From Falsiroseomonas oleicola (GTDB taxonomy: Bacteria > Pseudomonadota > Alphaproteobacteria > Acetobacterales > Acetobacteraceae): 64,000 nucleotides of DNA. Each line of letters starts with the position of its first letter. Positions within the stretch are counted from its first letter, which is position 1. Below are positions 23,422-34,043 of this stretch, piece after piece. The notes below the pieces were generated by a model, which was not told where the DNA came from, did no database searches, and saw nothing but the letters and a program-made list of their open reading frames with translations. The stretch spans positions 1,116,001 to 1,180,000 of the forward strand of contig NZ_JAERQM010000001.1 of NCBI RefSeq assembly GCF_019029495.1, written 5' to 3'. The translations under genes and the position numbers were made by a program.

Positions 23422-25266
23422 TCAGCCGACCGGTGGGGCCGCCTCCTCCGTCTCCGCCGCCTCGCCGCGGCGTTGCGCCGACAGCAGCAGCGTCAACCGG
23501 ATGAGCCGCTGCTGCGCCCGGGCCTGGACGACCGGATCGGTCGTCATCGCGTCCCAGTCGCGCCGCGCGCTGGCGAGGTCTTCCATCAACTCCGCCTCGC
23601 CCCGTAGCAGGCCGTAGAAGTGCCACCAGGCATCCAGCACATCCTTCGGCTGGGCGTCCGCGCTTGCGGCCTCCGGCAGGCCGGGGTCCCGCAGCAGGCC
23701 GGTTGTCAGCTCCGCCAAGCCTATGCCGGCGAGTTGGTCCATCAGACGGGTTGAGTCAAGTTCATGGCCCTCTGCCAGCCAGGCGAGGACGCGGTCGCGG
23801 CATTCCGCAAGACGCGCATCGCCGGGGTCGATCGCCGCGAAACATTCTTCCACTTCCGCCAGCAGCCAGGGATGGCGCAGCGTTATGGCGAAGAGCGCAG
23901 CGGCCTGGGCGGCCCGGGTGCGTTCCAGGGTGATTGCCGGCCGGTTGCGGGGTGGCGCCGGCGGCTTACGGCCAAGGGAGCTACCAGGGCCGCCACCGCC
24001 GCGCTGCGGCCGGCTGGCGGCGAAGAAGCGGTCGAGCAGCGCGCGGCGATATTCCGCCGCCAGTGTCTTGTCGGGGATGGCGTTCGCCGCCTCCGCCAGG
24101 CGATGGCGCAGCGCGGCGCGCTGTTCCGGGGTGCTGGCAGGGCGGCCCTCGGTCAGCAGGGCGAACAGCGCCTCCGACAGCGGACGGGCGCCGTCCAGCA
24201 CCGTGGTGAAGCCACCGGGGCCGCGACGGGCCACCAGCGTGTCCGGGTCCTCGCCCTGCGGCAGGGTCGCCAGCTTCAGGCTGCGTTCCATGGTCAGCAG
24301 CGGCAGCGCGGCTTCGGCCGCCTTCGCCGCGGCACGGCCGCCGGCGGCGTCGCCGTCGAAGCACAGCACCGGCTCCGGCGTCAGCCGCCACAGCTCCTCC
24401 ATCTGCTCCGGCGTCAGCGCCGTGCCGAGCGGGGCAACGGCGCCGCCGAAGCCGGCCTGGTGCAGGGCGATGACATCCATGTAGCCCTCCACCACCACCA
24501 CCGGCTTGCCGCGGAAGGCGGCTTCCTTGGCGAGGTCCAGGCCGTAGAGGTTGCGGCGCTTGGAAAACAGGCTGGTCTCCGGCCCGTTCACGTATTTCGG
24601 CTGTCCGTCGCCGAGCGTGCGCCCGCCGAAGGAGATCACCCGGCCGCGGCGGTCGCGGATCGGGAAGATGACGCGGTTGAAGAACAGGTCGGTATAGCCC
24701 TCCCCCCCCTCGCGTTCCCGCACCAGCCCGGCCTCGGCCAATTGGGCGGGGGTGATGCCATCGGCCTTGAGGTCGGCGGCAATGGCGCCCCGGCCGCCGC
24801 CGGACCAGCCGAGGCCGAAGGCGGCGATGGTGGTCTCCGTCAGCCCGCGCCGCCTGAGATAGGCCAGCGCCTCCGCCCCCTCCGGCAGGTTCAGGCGGCG
24901 GCGGAAGGCGGCTTCCACCGCTTCCAGCACGCCGTAGAGGTCGCGGGCGCGGCGTTCGCGGGCGGCGGCCTCGGGGGTCGCCTGGGGGATCTGGAGTCCG
25001 GCCTCCCCGGCCAGGCGTTCCACCGCCTCGGGGAAGCCCAGGCCTTCCGCCTGCATGACGAAGCTGATGGCGTCGCCATGCGCGCCGCAGCCGAAGCAGT
25101 GGAAGTGGTCGTCATAGACGTAGAAGGAGGGGGTCTTCTCCCCATGGAAGGGGCAGCAGCCCTTCCAGTTGCGGCCCGATTTGGTCAGCCGCGTCTTGCG
25201 CTGGACCAGCGGCGCCAGCGGCGTCCGGAGTCGCAGTTCCTCGAGGAAGTTGGGGGGCAGCGCCAT
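23422..25266 (-). CDS. dnaG: DNA primase
   Basis: A 614-residue primase that makes RNA primers at the replication fork. The CHC2 zinc finger is at residues about 40-65 (CCPFHGEKTPSFYVYDDHFHCFGCGAHGD, in parts). The catalytic Toprim core is at about 255-340 with the VVEGYMDVIALHQAGF and FDGDAAGGRAA motifs. A glycine/proline-rich linker (RPQRGGGGPGSSLGRKP) precedes the C-terminal helicase-binding domain. Length and layout are normal for alphaproteobacteria. It sits between yqeY (49 nt upstream) and rpoD (111 nt downstream). Confidence 0.97.
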   Translation of the reverse strand: MALPPNFLEELRLRTPLAPLVQRKTRLTKSGRNWKGCCPFHGEKTPSFYVYDDHFHCFGCGAHGDAISFVMQAEGLGFPEAVERLAGEAGLQIPQATPEAAARERRARDLYGVLEAVEAAFRRRLNLPEGAEALAYLRRRGLTETTIAAFGLGWSGGGRGAIAADLKADGITPAQLAEAGLVREREGGEGYTDLFFNRVIFPIRDRRGRVISFGGRTLGDGQPKYVNGPETSLFSKRRNLYGLDLAKEAAFRGKPVVVVEGYMDVIALHQAGFGGAVAPLGTALTPEQMEELWRLTPEPVLCFDGDAAGGRAAAKAAEAALPLLTMERSLKLATLPQGEDPDTLVARRGPGGFTTVLDGARPLSEALFALLTEGRPASTPEQRAALRHRLAEAANAIPDKTLAAEYRRALLDRFFAASRPQRGGGGPGSSLGRKPPAPPRNRPAITLERTRAAQAAALFAITLRHPWLLAEVEECFAAIDPGDARLAECRDRVLAWLAEGHELDSTRLMDQLAGIGLAELTTGLLRDPGLPEAASADAQPKDVLDAWWHFYGLLRGEAELMEDLASARRDWDAMTTDPVVQARAQQRLIRLTLLLSAQRRGEAAETEEAAPPVG

Positions 25267-25315
25267 CGCCCTGCCCCCTTAGCACATCGGCGCGCCGATC
25301 AAGCGCGCCGAACAA

Positions 25316-25780
25316 TCAGCCGCCGAGACGCGCCTTCACCAGCGGCCCGGCCTTGGCCATGTCCAGCACGGCACCGTGCTTGGCCCGCAGCACGGCCATG
25401 ACCTTGCCCATCTCCTTCACGCCGGTGGCGCCGGATTCCGCGACGGCCGCATCCACGGCGGCCGCCATCGCCGCCTCGTCCATCTGCTGGGGGAGGAAGG
25501 ATTCGATGACGGCGATCTCCGCCTCCTCCTTCTCCGCCAGTTCCGGCCGGTTGCCCTGGCGGTACATGGTGGCGCTTTCGGCGCGGGACTTGGCCATGCC
25601 GCGCAGCATGGCGACGATCTGGTCCTCCGGCACCTTCTCCACGCCGCTGGGGCGGGCGGCGATGTCCACATCCTTCAGCTTGGCCGTGATCATCCGCAGG
25701 GTGGAGGTGCGCGCCGCATCCTTGGCGATCATCGACTCCTTCAGGCTGGCGGTGAATCGGCTGCGCAGGTCGTCGGCCAT
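25316..25780 (-). CDS. yqeY: GatB/YqeY domain-containing protein
   Basis: A 154-residue all-helical protein of the YqeY family, related to the tail domain of GatB and thought to bind tRNA or amidotransferase-like partners. Clear family stretches are DLRSRFTASLKESMIAKDAARTSTLRMI (in parts), IESFLPQQMDEAAM and EMGKVMAVLRAKHGA. The start at 25780 is fixed by a strong ribosome site (AAGGAG) nine bases upstream. A longer open frame to 25894 runs through the promoter and is rejected. The -10 on the minus strand is probably CTATAT (25810-25805), which puts palindrome IR1 (25825-25841) over its -35, so this operon may share control with carA. Confidence 0.9.
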   Translation of the reverse strand: MADDLRSRFTASLKESMIAKDAARTSTLRMITAKLKDVDIAARPSGVEKVPEDQIVAMLRGMAKSRAESATMYRQGNRPELAEKEEAEIAVIESFLPQQMDEAAMAAAVDAAVAESGATGVKEMGKVMAVLRAKHGAVLDMAKAGPLVKARLGG

Positions 25781-25824
25781 GGGGTATTCTCCTTCGATGG
25801 GGGGATATAGCACGGGACGGCCCA

Positions 25825-25841
25825 TGGGAAAAATCTTCCCA
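25825..25841. promoter_or_regulatory. Operator IR1: TGGGAA-N5-TTCCCA (yqeY side)
   Basis: A 17-bp inverted repeat with six-base arms and spacer AAATC, centred at 25833. It lies upstream of the probable yqeY -10 (ATATAG at 25805-25810 on the plus strand) in the -35 position. Its arms and spacing are identical to IR2, 52 bp away, which equals about five helical turns, so both would face the same side of the DNA. Confidence 0.65.
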
Positions 25842-25870
25842 GGCGCGGCCCGCGCTTGCGATGGGCCCGC

Positions 25871-25899
25871 TTGCAGTGGGAAGGAAATTCCCACATATC
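25871..25899 (+). promoter_or_regulatory. Probable carA promoter giving a leaderless mRNA
   Basis: TTGCAG (25871-25876), a 17-bp spacer and CATATC (25894-25899) fit a sigma-70 promoter, though both hexamers are imperfect. Transcription would begin about 25906, exactly at the carA ATG. The lack of any Shine-Dalgarno sequence before that ATG agrees with a leaderless message. Operator IR2 fills the spacer. Confidence 0.5.
25876..25894. promoter_or_regulatory. Operator IR2: GTGGGAA-N5-TTCCCAC (carA side)
   Basis: A 19-bp inverted repeat with seven-base arms and spacer GGAAA, centred at 25885 and containing the same TGGGAA/TTCCCA arms as IR1. It sits exactly between the likely -35 and -10 of carA, the classic place for a repressor site. 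It begins 30 bases before the carA start, whose first 55 codons encode an HTH domain. Confidence 0.7.
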
Positions 25900-25905
25900 T
25901 CTCCC

Positions 25906-27294
25906 ATGCGAAGCGTCGAAGAGATCATCGCCCTGATGGGTGGACCGGAAGCCGCGGCGCAGCGGCTGAACATCGGCACCGAGGCCGTGCGCAAATGGCG
26001 CCAGGCGCGCGCCGTGCCGTCCAAGCACTGGTCCGCCATCCTGGCCGCCACCGGCCTGACCCTGGCCGACCTGCCGCAACCCCAGCCCACGCCCCGCACC
26101 CCTTCTCCCGGCAAGGACAGCAGCACCGTGACCCAGACCGCCCAGACCCCGCCCGCCGGCGCGACCGCCGCCCTGGTGCTGGCCGATGGCAGCGTCTTCT
26201 GGGGCCGCGGCTTTGGCGCCCAGGCGACCACCGTCGCGGAGATCTGCTTCAACACCTCCATGACCGGGTATCAGGAGGTGCTGACCGATCCCTCCTATGC
26301 CGGGCAGACCATCTGCTTCACCTTCCCCCATATCGGCAATGTCGGCGCCAACCCGGAAGATATCGAGGCCATCACCCCCGCCGCGCGGGGCCTGATCGTC
26401 AAGCAGGACCTGACCGAGCCGGCGAATTACCGCGCCACGCGCCACCTGGATGACTGGCTGAAGTCCCATGGCGTGCCCGGCATCGCCGGCATCGACACCC
26501 GCGCGCTCACGGCCCGCATCCGCGACGGCGGCGCGCCGAACGGCGTGCTGGCGCATCCGGCGGATGGCAGGTTCGACATTCCCGCACTGATCGAACAGGC
26601 CAAGGCTTGGCCGGGGCTGGAGGGGATGGACCTGGCGAAGGAGGTTTCGACCCGCCAGTCCTATGGCTGGGACGAGGCCGAATGGGCCTGGGGCCAGGGT
26701 TTTGGGCGGCAGGACGCGCCGCGGGTGAAGGTCGTGGCGGTGGATTATGGCGCCAAGCGCAACATCCTGCGCTGCCTCGCCTCCGCCGGCTGCGCCGTGA
26801 CCGTGGTGCCCGCCACCGCCACCGCCGAGGACATTCTTTCCCACAAGCCGGATGGCGTTTTCCTGTCGAATGGCCCGGGGGACCCGGCGGCGACGGGCGC
26901 CTATGCGGTTCCGGCGATCCGGGGCGTGCTGGAGACGGGGCTGCCGGTCTTCGGCATCTGCCTGGGCCACCAGCTTCTGGCGCTGGCGCTGGGTGCGAAG
27001 ACCTACAAGCTCGACCGCGGCCATCGCGGCGCCAACCAGCCGGTGAAGGAGCTGGCGACGGGCAAGGTGGAGATCACCTCGCAGAACCACGGCTTTGCCG
27101 TGGACGACGCCAGCCTGCCGGAGGGCGTGGTGGTGACCCATCGCAGCCTGTTCGACGGATCGAATGAGGGCATCGCCAGCACCACGAAGCCGGCCTTCTC
27201 GGTGCAGTACCATCCGGAAGCGAGCCCGGGGCCGACGGATAGCCACCATCTGTTCCGGCGGTTTGTGGGGATGATCGAGGCGGCGAAGGGCTGA
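25906..27294 (+). CDS. carA: Carbamoyl-phosphate synthase small subunit with N-terminal HTH domain
   Basis: A 462-residue protein, about 80 longer than E. coli CarA. Residues 1-55 form a Cro/YdaS-like helix-turn-helix (AAAQRLNIGTEAVRKWRQA, then VPSKHWSAILAATGLTLADL). I recall NCBI naming such a region the carph-isopro domain. A proline/threonine-rich linker (about 56-80) follows. Next comes CarA proper, with the N-terminal domain (FNTSMTGYQEVLTDPSY) and a glutaminase domain with nucleophile Cys in FGICLGHQLLALALG and the His/Glu pair in VQYHPEASPGP. It hydrolyses glutamine and channels ammonia to CarB. The ATG at 25906 is preferred to 25861 because the longer form would include the operator. 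Direct DNA binding by the HTH is inference. Confidence 0.95.
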   Translation: MRSVEEIIALMGGPEAAAQRLNIGTEAVRKWRQARAVPSKHWSAILAATGLTLADLPQPQPTPRTPSPGKDSSTVTQTAQTPPAGATAALVLADGSVFWGRGFGAQATTVAEICFNTSMTGYQEVLTDPSYAGQTICFTFPHIGNVGANPEDIEAITPAARGLIVKQDLTEPANYRATRHLDDWLKSHGVPGIAGIDTRALTARIRDGGAPNGVLAHPADGRFDIPALIEQAKAWPGLEGMDLAKEVSTRQSYGWDEAEWAWGQGFGRQDAPRVKVVAVDYGAKRNILRCLASAGCAVTVVPATATAEDILSHKPDGVFLSNGPGDPAATGAYAVPAIRGVLETGLPVFGICLGHQLLALALGAKTYKLDRGHRGANQPVKELATGKVEITSQNHGFAVDDASLPEGVVVTHRSLFDGSNEGIASTTKPAFSVQYHPEASPGPTDSHHLFRRFVGMIEAAKG

Positions 27295-27297
27295 GCC

Positions 27298-27927
27298 ATG
27301 GTCGAGCCCGGCAACCTGCTGGCCTTCGCGGCAGTGGCGCTCGGCATGGTGCTGACGCCGGGCCCGAACATGATCTATCTGATCAGCCGCAGCATCCTGC
27401 AGGGGCGGGCAGCGGGCTTCGTCTCCCTGGCGGGCGTGGCGCTGGGTTTTGTTTTCTACCTGCTCTGCGCCGCGCTCGGCATTACTGCGCTCGTCATGGC
27501 GGTGCCCTTTGCCTATGACGCGCTGCGGCTGGCCGGCGCGGGCTATCTGCTGTTCCTCGCCTGGCAGGCGGTGCGCGCGCCGGGCACGCCCTTCGCGCCG
27601 CAGGCGTTGCGGCCGGACAGCCCGGCGCGGCTGTTTGCCATGGGCTTCCTGACCAACCTGCTGAACCCGAAGATCGCGGTGCTGTACCTGTCCCTGCTGC
27701 CGCAATTCATCGACCCGGCTTCGGGCAATGTCTTCGCGCAATCCGTCACGCTGGGCGCCGCGCAGATCGCGGTCAGCGTCGCGGTCAATGCGATGATCGT
27801 GCTGGCCGCCGGCTCCGTCGCCGTGTTCCTGGCGCGGCGGCCGGTCTGGCAGCGGGTGCAGCGCTGGCTGATGGCGACCGTGCTGACCGGGCTGGCGCTG
27901 CGGCTGGCTTTCGACGGGCGGCGCTGA
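27298..27927 (+). CDS. LysE-family exporter (first)
   Basis: A 209-residue membrane protein of the LysE/RhtB family with six hydrophobic segments. It has the conserved opening VALGMVLTPGPNMIYLISRSI, a glycine-rich second helix (AGVALGFVFYLLCAALG), and the mid-protein FLTNLLNPKIAVLYLSLLPQFI. Members export amino acids or small metabolites. The start lies 3 nt after the carA stop and the gene is followed after 1 nt by a second LysE gene, so both are inserted between carA and carB in one operon. Substrate unknown; export of arginine- or pyrimidine-pathway amino acids is a guess from context. Confidence 0.9.
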   Translation: MVEPGNLLAFAAVALGMVLTPGPNMIYLISRSILQGRAAGFVSLAGVALGFVFYLLCAALGITALVMAVPFAYDALRLAGAGYLLFLAWQAVRAPGTPFAPQALRPDSPARLFAMGFLTNLLNPKIAVLYLSLLPQFIDPASGNVFAQSVTLGAAQIAVSVAVNAMIVLAAGSVAVFLARRPVWQRVQRWLMATVLTGLALRLAFDGRR

Positions 27928-27928
27928 G

Positions 27929-28564
27929 ATGCCCTCCCCCGAAACCCTCCTCGTCTTCGCCGCGCTCTCGCTCGGCCTCGCGGTCACGCCGGGGCCGAAC
28001 ATGCTCTACCTGATCTCCCGCTCCCTCGCGCAGGGCACCGGGGCGGGCATGGTGTCGCTGGTGGGCTGCCAGTTCGGCTCCTTCACCATCATGGTCTGCG
28101 CCGCCGCCGGCATCACCGCGGCGCTGCTCGCCATCCCCTATGCCTGGGACATTCTGCGCGTTGGCGGCGCGGCGTACCTCCTCTACCTCGCCTGGCAGAG
28201 CGTGCGGCCGGGTGGCCAGCCGATCTTTGCATCTCGGAAAATGCCCCGCGAACCGCGCGCGCGGCTGTTCTGGGTGGGTTTCGCCACGGCGGCGCTGAAC
28301 CCGAAGGTGGCGCTGTTCTACATGGCCGTGCTGCCGCCCTTCCTCGATCCCGCTCGGGGAAATCTGTTCCTCCAGGCCGCGATCCTCGGCTTCGTGCAGA
28401 TCGCCATCTGCACCGCCTGGGACGCCGCGCTGGTCTGGGGCGCGGCGGGCGCGGCGCGCTTCCTCGGTGAAAACCCCACCTGGATGGCGGTGCAGCGCTG
28501 GGTGCTCGGCGGTGCGCTGGCGCTGCTGGCGGTGAAGCTGGCGACGGAGAGCCGCGCGACATGA
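27929..28564 (+). CDS. LysE-family exporter (second)
   Basis: A 211-residue paralogue of the preceding gene with the same architecture: AVTPGPNMLYLISRSLAQG, the CQFGSFTIMVCAAAGITAALL second helix, and FATAALNPKVALFYMAVLPPFLDP. The adjacent pair suggests a tandem duplication with later divergence or a two-component exporter, although LysE proteins normally work alone. Its stop overlaps the start of the next small membrane gene (ATGATGG at 28561). Confidence 0.9.
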   Translation: MPSPETLLVFAALSLGLAVTPGPNMLYLISRSLAQGTGAGMVSLVGCQFGSFTIMVCAAAGITAALLAIPYAWDILRVGGAAYLLYLAWQSVRPGGQPIFASRKMPREPRARLFWVGFATAALNPKVALFYMAVLPPFLDPARGNLFLQAAILGFVQIAICTAWDAALVWGAAGAARFLGENPTWMAVQRWVLGGALALLAVKLATESRAT

Positions 28565-28827
28565 TGGACATCGCCTTCGGGCTGTTCGCCCTCGCCTATT
28601 CCGGGCTGGTGCTCTTCACCGTCGCCTCCTCGCTGCGCCGGCTGATGCCGCCGATGCGCGCGGCGCTGACCGCCTTCGCGCTCTCGGCGGGGGTGCATGG
28701 CGCGACGACATTGATGCTGGGCGAGAATGCGATGCTCGCCTTCGCCTTCTGGGGCATCCCCCATCTGCTGATCCTGCCGCTGCTGCTGCTGAGCGCGCGG
28801 CGCCAAACCCCTTCGACCGGAGCCTGA
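28561..28827 (+). CDS. Small membrane protein between lysE and carB
   Basis: An 88-residue protein with three hydrophobic segments ([20 protein letters not shown], a middle helix around [19 protein letters not shown], and [15 protein letters not shown]) and a short polar tail. No family is recognised. It overlaps the second lysE by 4 nt and ends 1 nt before carB, so it is part of the carA-carB operon. A link to the exporters is likely from position only. Confidence 0.7.
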   Translation: MMDIAFGLFALAYSGLVLFTVASSLRRLMPPMRAALTAFALSAGVHGATTLMLGENAMLAFAFWGIPHLLILPLLLLSARRQTPSTGA

Positions 28828-28828
28828 C

Positions 28829-32074
<3,246 letters not shown>

Positions 32075-32211
32075 GCGGGCGGGGATGGGGATCGTACCCT
32101 TTCCCCGCTTCGCCCGTTTCAGCGCGCCCCACGATCTGCCAGCCTGTCACCAGCCCGTTCGGCTGGCCCACGGCAAGGCTGGGCGCGGGGTGCCCGGAGG
32201 AAGGACGCGAC

Positions 32212-32685
32212 GTGCAGAAGTTCCCGATGACCGCGGAAGGCCTGGCTCGACTGACGGAGGAGCTGCGTGCGCTCAAGGTCGAGGAACGACCGGCCGTGAT
32301 CCGCGCCATCGCGGAGGCGCGGGCCCATGGCGACCTGTCCGAGAACGCCGAATACCACGCCGCCCGGGAACGGCAGTCCTTCATCGAAGGCCGCATCGCG
32401 GAGCTGGAATCGGTCATCCCCTCCGTCGAGGTGATCGATTCCACCAAGCTCACCGGCAACAAGGTGCTGTTCGGCGCCCATGTGACCGTGGTGGATGAGG
32501 AGACGGAGCAGGAGAAGACCTACCGCATCGTCGGCCAGTATGAGGCCGACATGAAGAACGGGTCGATCTCCAACTCCTCCCCGCTCGCCAAGGCGCTGAT
32601 CGGCAAGAAGGTCGGCGACAGCGTCGAGGTGCCGGCCCCCGGCGGCGCCAAGGTCTATGAGATCGCCGCCGTCCGCTTCGTCTAG
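32212..32685 (+). CDS. greA: Transcription elongation factor GreA
   Basis: A 157-residue factor that enters the RNA polymerase secondary channel and stimulates cleavage of backtracked transcripts. The N-terminal coiled coil contains the conserved acidic tip ([18 protein letters not shown]) and begins [18 protein letters not shown]. The C-terminal FKBP-like domain includes [34 protein letters not shown] (in parts). Length is standard. It starts at GTG or TTG-like context upstream of MTAEG (the GTG at 32212 is used). The threonine ammonia-lyase gene follows 3 nt later. Confidence 0.97.
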   Translation: MQKFPMTAEGLARLTEELRALKVEERPAVIRAIAEARAHGDLSENAEYHAARERQSFIEGRIAELESVIPSVEVIDSTKLTGNKVLFGAHVTVVDEETEQEKTYRIVGQYEADMKNGSISNSSPLAKALIGKKVGDSVEVPAPGGAKVYEIAAVRFV

Positions 32686-32688
32686 ACC

Positions 32689-33927
32689 ATGAGCCCCGTG
32701 GTGAGCATGATGCCGGTCGAGGCGCCCTCGATCGGCCTGGCCGATGTCCGCGCCGCCGCCGCCCGCATCAAGGGCGCGGTGCTGCGCACGCCGACCATCT
32801 TCTCCGACGCCCTGTCCCGCGCCACCGGCGCGAAGGTGCATCTGAAGCTGGACAACCTTCAGGCCACGGGAGCCTTCAAGGAACGCGGCGCGGCCAATCG
32901 CATCGCCCTGCTGACGCCGCGGGAACGGTTGGCGGGCGTTGTCGCCATGTCCGCCGGCAACCATGCCCAGGCCGTGGCGCGCCATGCCTCGCTGGCCGGC
33001 ATCAGTGCCACCATCGTCATGCCGCGCTTCACCCCGGCCACCAAGGTGACCCGCACCGAAGGCTGGGGCGCCCGCGTGGTGCTGCATGGGGAGACGCTGG
33101 CGGAAGCCGCCGCCCATGCCCATGAACTGGCGCTGAACCACGGCCTGACCTTCGTCCACCCCTATGACGACGTCGCGGTCATCGCCGGCCAGGGCACCGC
33201 GGCCCTGGAGATGCTGGAGGATTTCCCGCATCTCGACACCCTGGTCATCCCGGTCGGCGGCGGCGGGCTGCTGACCGGCTGCGCCGCGGCGGCGCTGGAG
33301 ATGAAGCCCGGCATCACCGTCATCGGCGTGGAGGTGGAGGGCTATCCGGCCATGCACCAGCGCCTGGCCGGCCAGCCCGTCTCCGTCGGCGGCCCCACGG
33401 TGGCGGAGGGTATCGCCGTGCGCGACGTGGGCGAGGTGCCCTATGCCTGGCTCAAGCGCATGGGCATCGAGGTCCTGGTCGCCCCCGAACGCAGCGTCGA
33501 ACAGGCCATCGCCCTGCTGGCGGAAGGCGCCAAGCTGGTGGCGGAGGGGGCCGGCGCCACCGGCCTCGCCGCCCTGCTGGCCTATCCGGAGCGTTTCGCC
33601 GGCCGCAGCGTCGGCATCCCCGTCTGCGGCGGCAATATCGACGCCCGGGCGCTGTCCAACGTGCTGCTGCGGCAGTTGCTGCGCGATGGCCGCATCCTGC
33701 GCCTGCATTTCGACATTCCGGACCGCCCCGGCATGCTGGCTGACATCGCCGCCCGCATCTCCAGCCTCGGCGGCAATGTCATCGAGGTGAACCACCAGCA
33801 GCTTTTCGGCGCGCCCACCGTCCAGAGCACGGAACTCTACCTGATGGTCGAGGTGCGCGACGGCGCCCAGGGCAATGCCATCATCGCCGCCCTTCAGGCG
33901 GCCGACTACGTGGTGCGCCGCGGCTGA
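32689..33927 (+). CDS. ilvA: Threonine ammonia-lyase with C-terminal ACT domain
   Basis: A 412-residue PLP enzyme converting threonine to 2-oxobutyrate and ammonia. The PLP lysine is in ATGAFKERGA, the substrate loop is SAGNHAQAVA, and the glycine loop is PVGGGGLLTG. A C-terminal ACT domain (about residues 335-410) is indicated by RLHFDIPDRPGMLADIAARI and TELYLMVEVRD. The single short ACT domain resembles the catabolic/biosynthetic short-form enzymes common in alphaproteobacteria. It starts 3 nt after greA. In-frame ATGs at 32707 and 32710 are alternative starts. Confidence 0.95.
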   Translation: MSPVVSMMPVEAPSIGLADVRAAAARIKGAVLRTPTIFSDALSRATGAKVHLKLDNLQATGAFKERGAANRIALLTPRERLAGVVAMSAGNHAQAVARHASLAGISATIVMPRFTPATKVTRTEGWGARVVLHGETLAEAAAHAHELALNHGLTFVHPYDDVAVIAGQGTAALEMLEDFPHLDTLVIPVGGGGLLTGCAAAALEMKPGITVIGVEVEGYPAMHQRLAGQPVSVGGPTVAEGIAVRDVGEVPYAWLKRMGIEVLVAPERSVEQAIALLAEGAKLVAEGAGATGLAALLAYPERFAGRSVGIPVCGGNIDARALSNVLLRQLLRDGRILRLHFDIPDRPGMLADIAARISSLGGNVIEVNHQQLFGAPTVQSTELYLMVEVRDGAQGNAIIAALQAADYVVRRG

Positions 33928-34043
33928 ATCCGTCATCGACGGCGCACTGCAAGCGGTTGCACGCGTTGCGGTTGCTTCGGTCACGAGGCATTCTCCCCAT
34001 AGCTGTGCCGGGCATCCATCCGTGACAGCGCGGGGGGTTCCAC

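Noticed and set aside
20917-23607. Plus-strand open frame of about 896 codons opposite rpoD
   Set aside because: Antisense shadow of rpoD and the adjacent GNAT; low-complexity composition and no ribosome site.
25861-25905. Earlier ATG for carA adding 15 residues
   Set aside because: It would place operator IR2 and the -10 inside the coding region, and the added residues show no similarity to the HTH domain.
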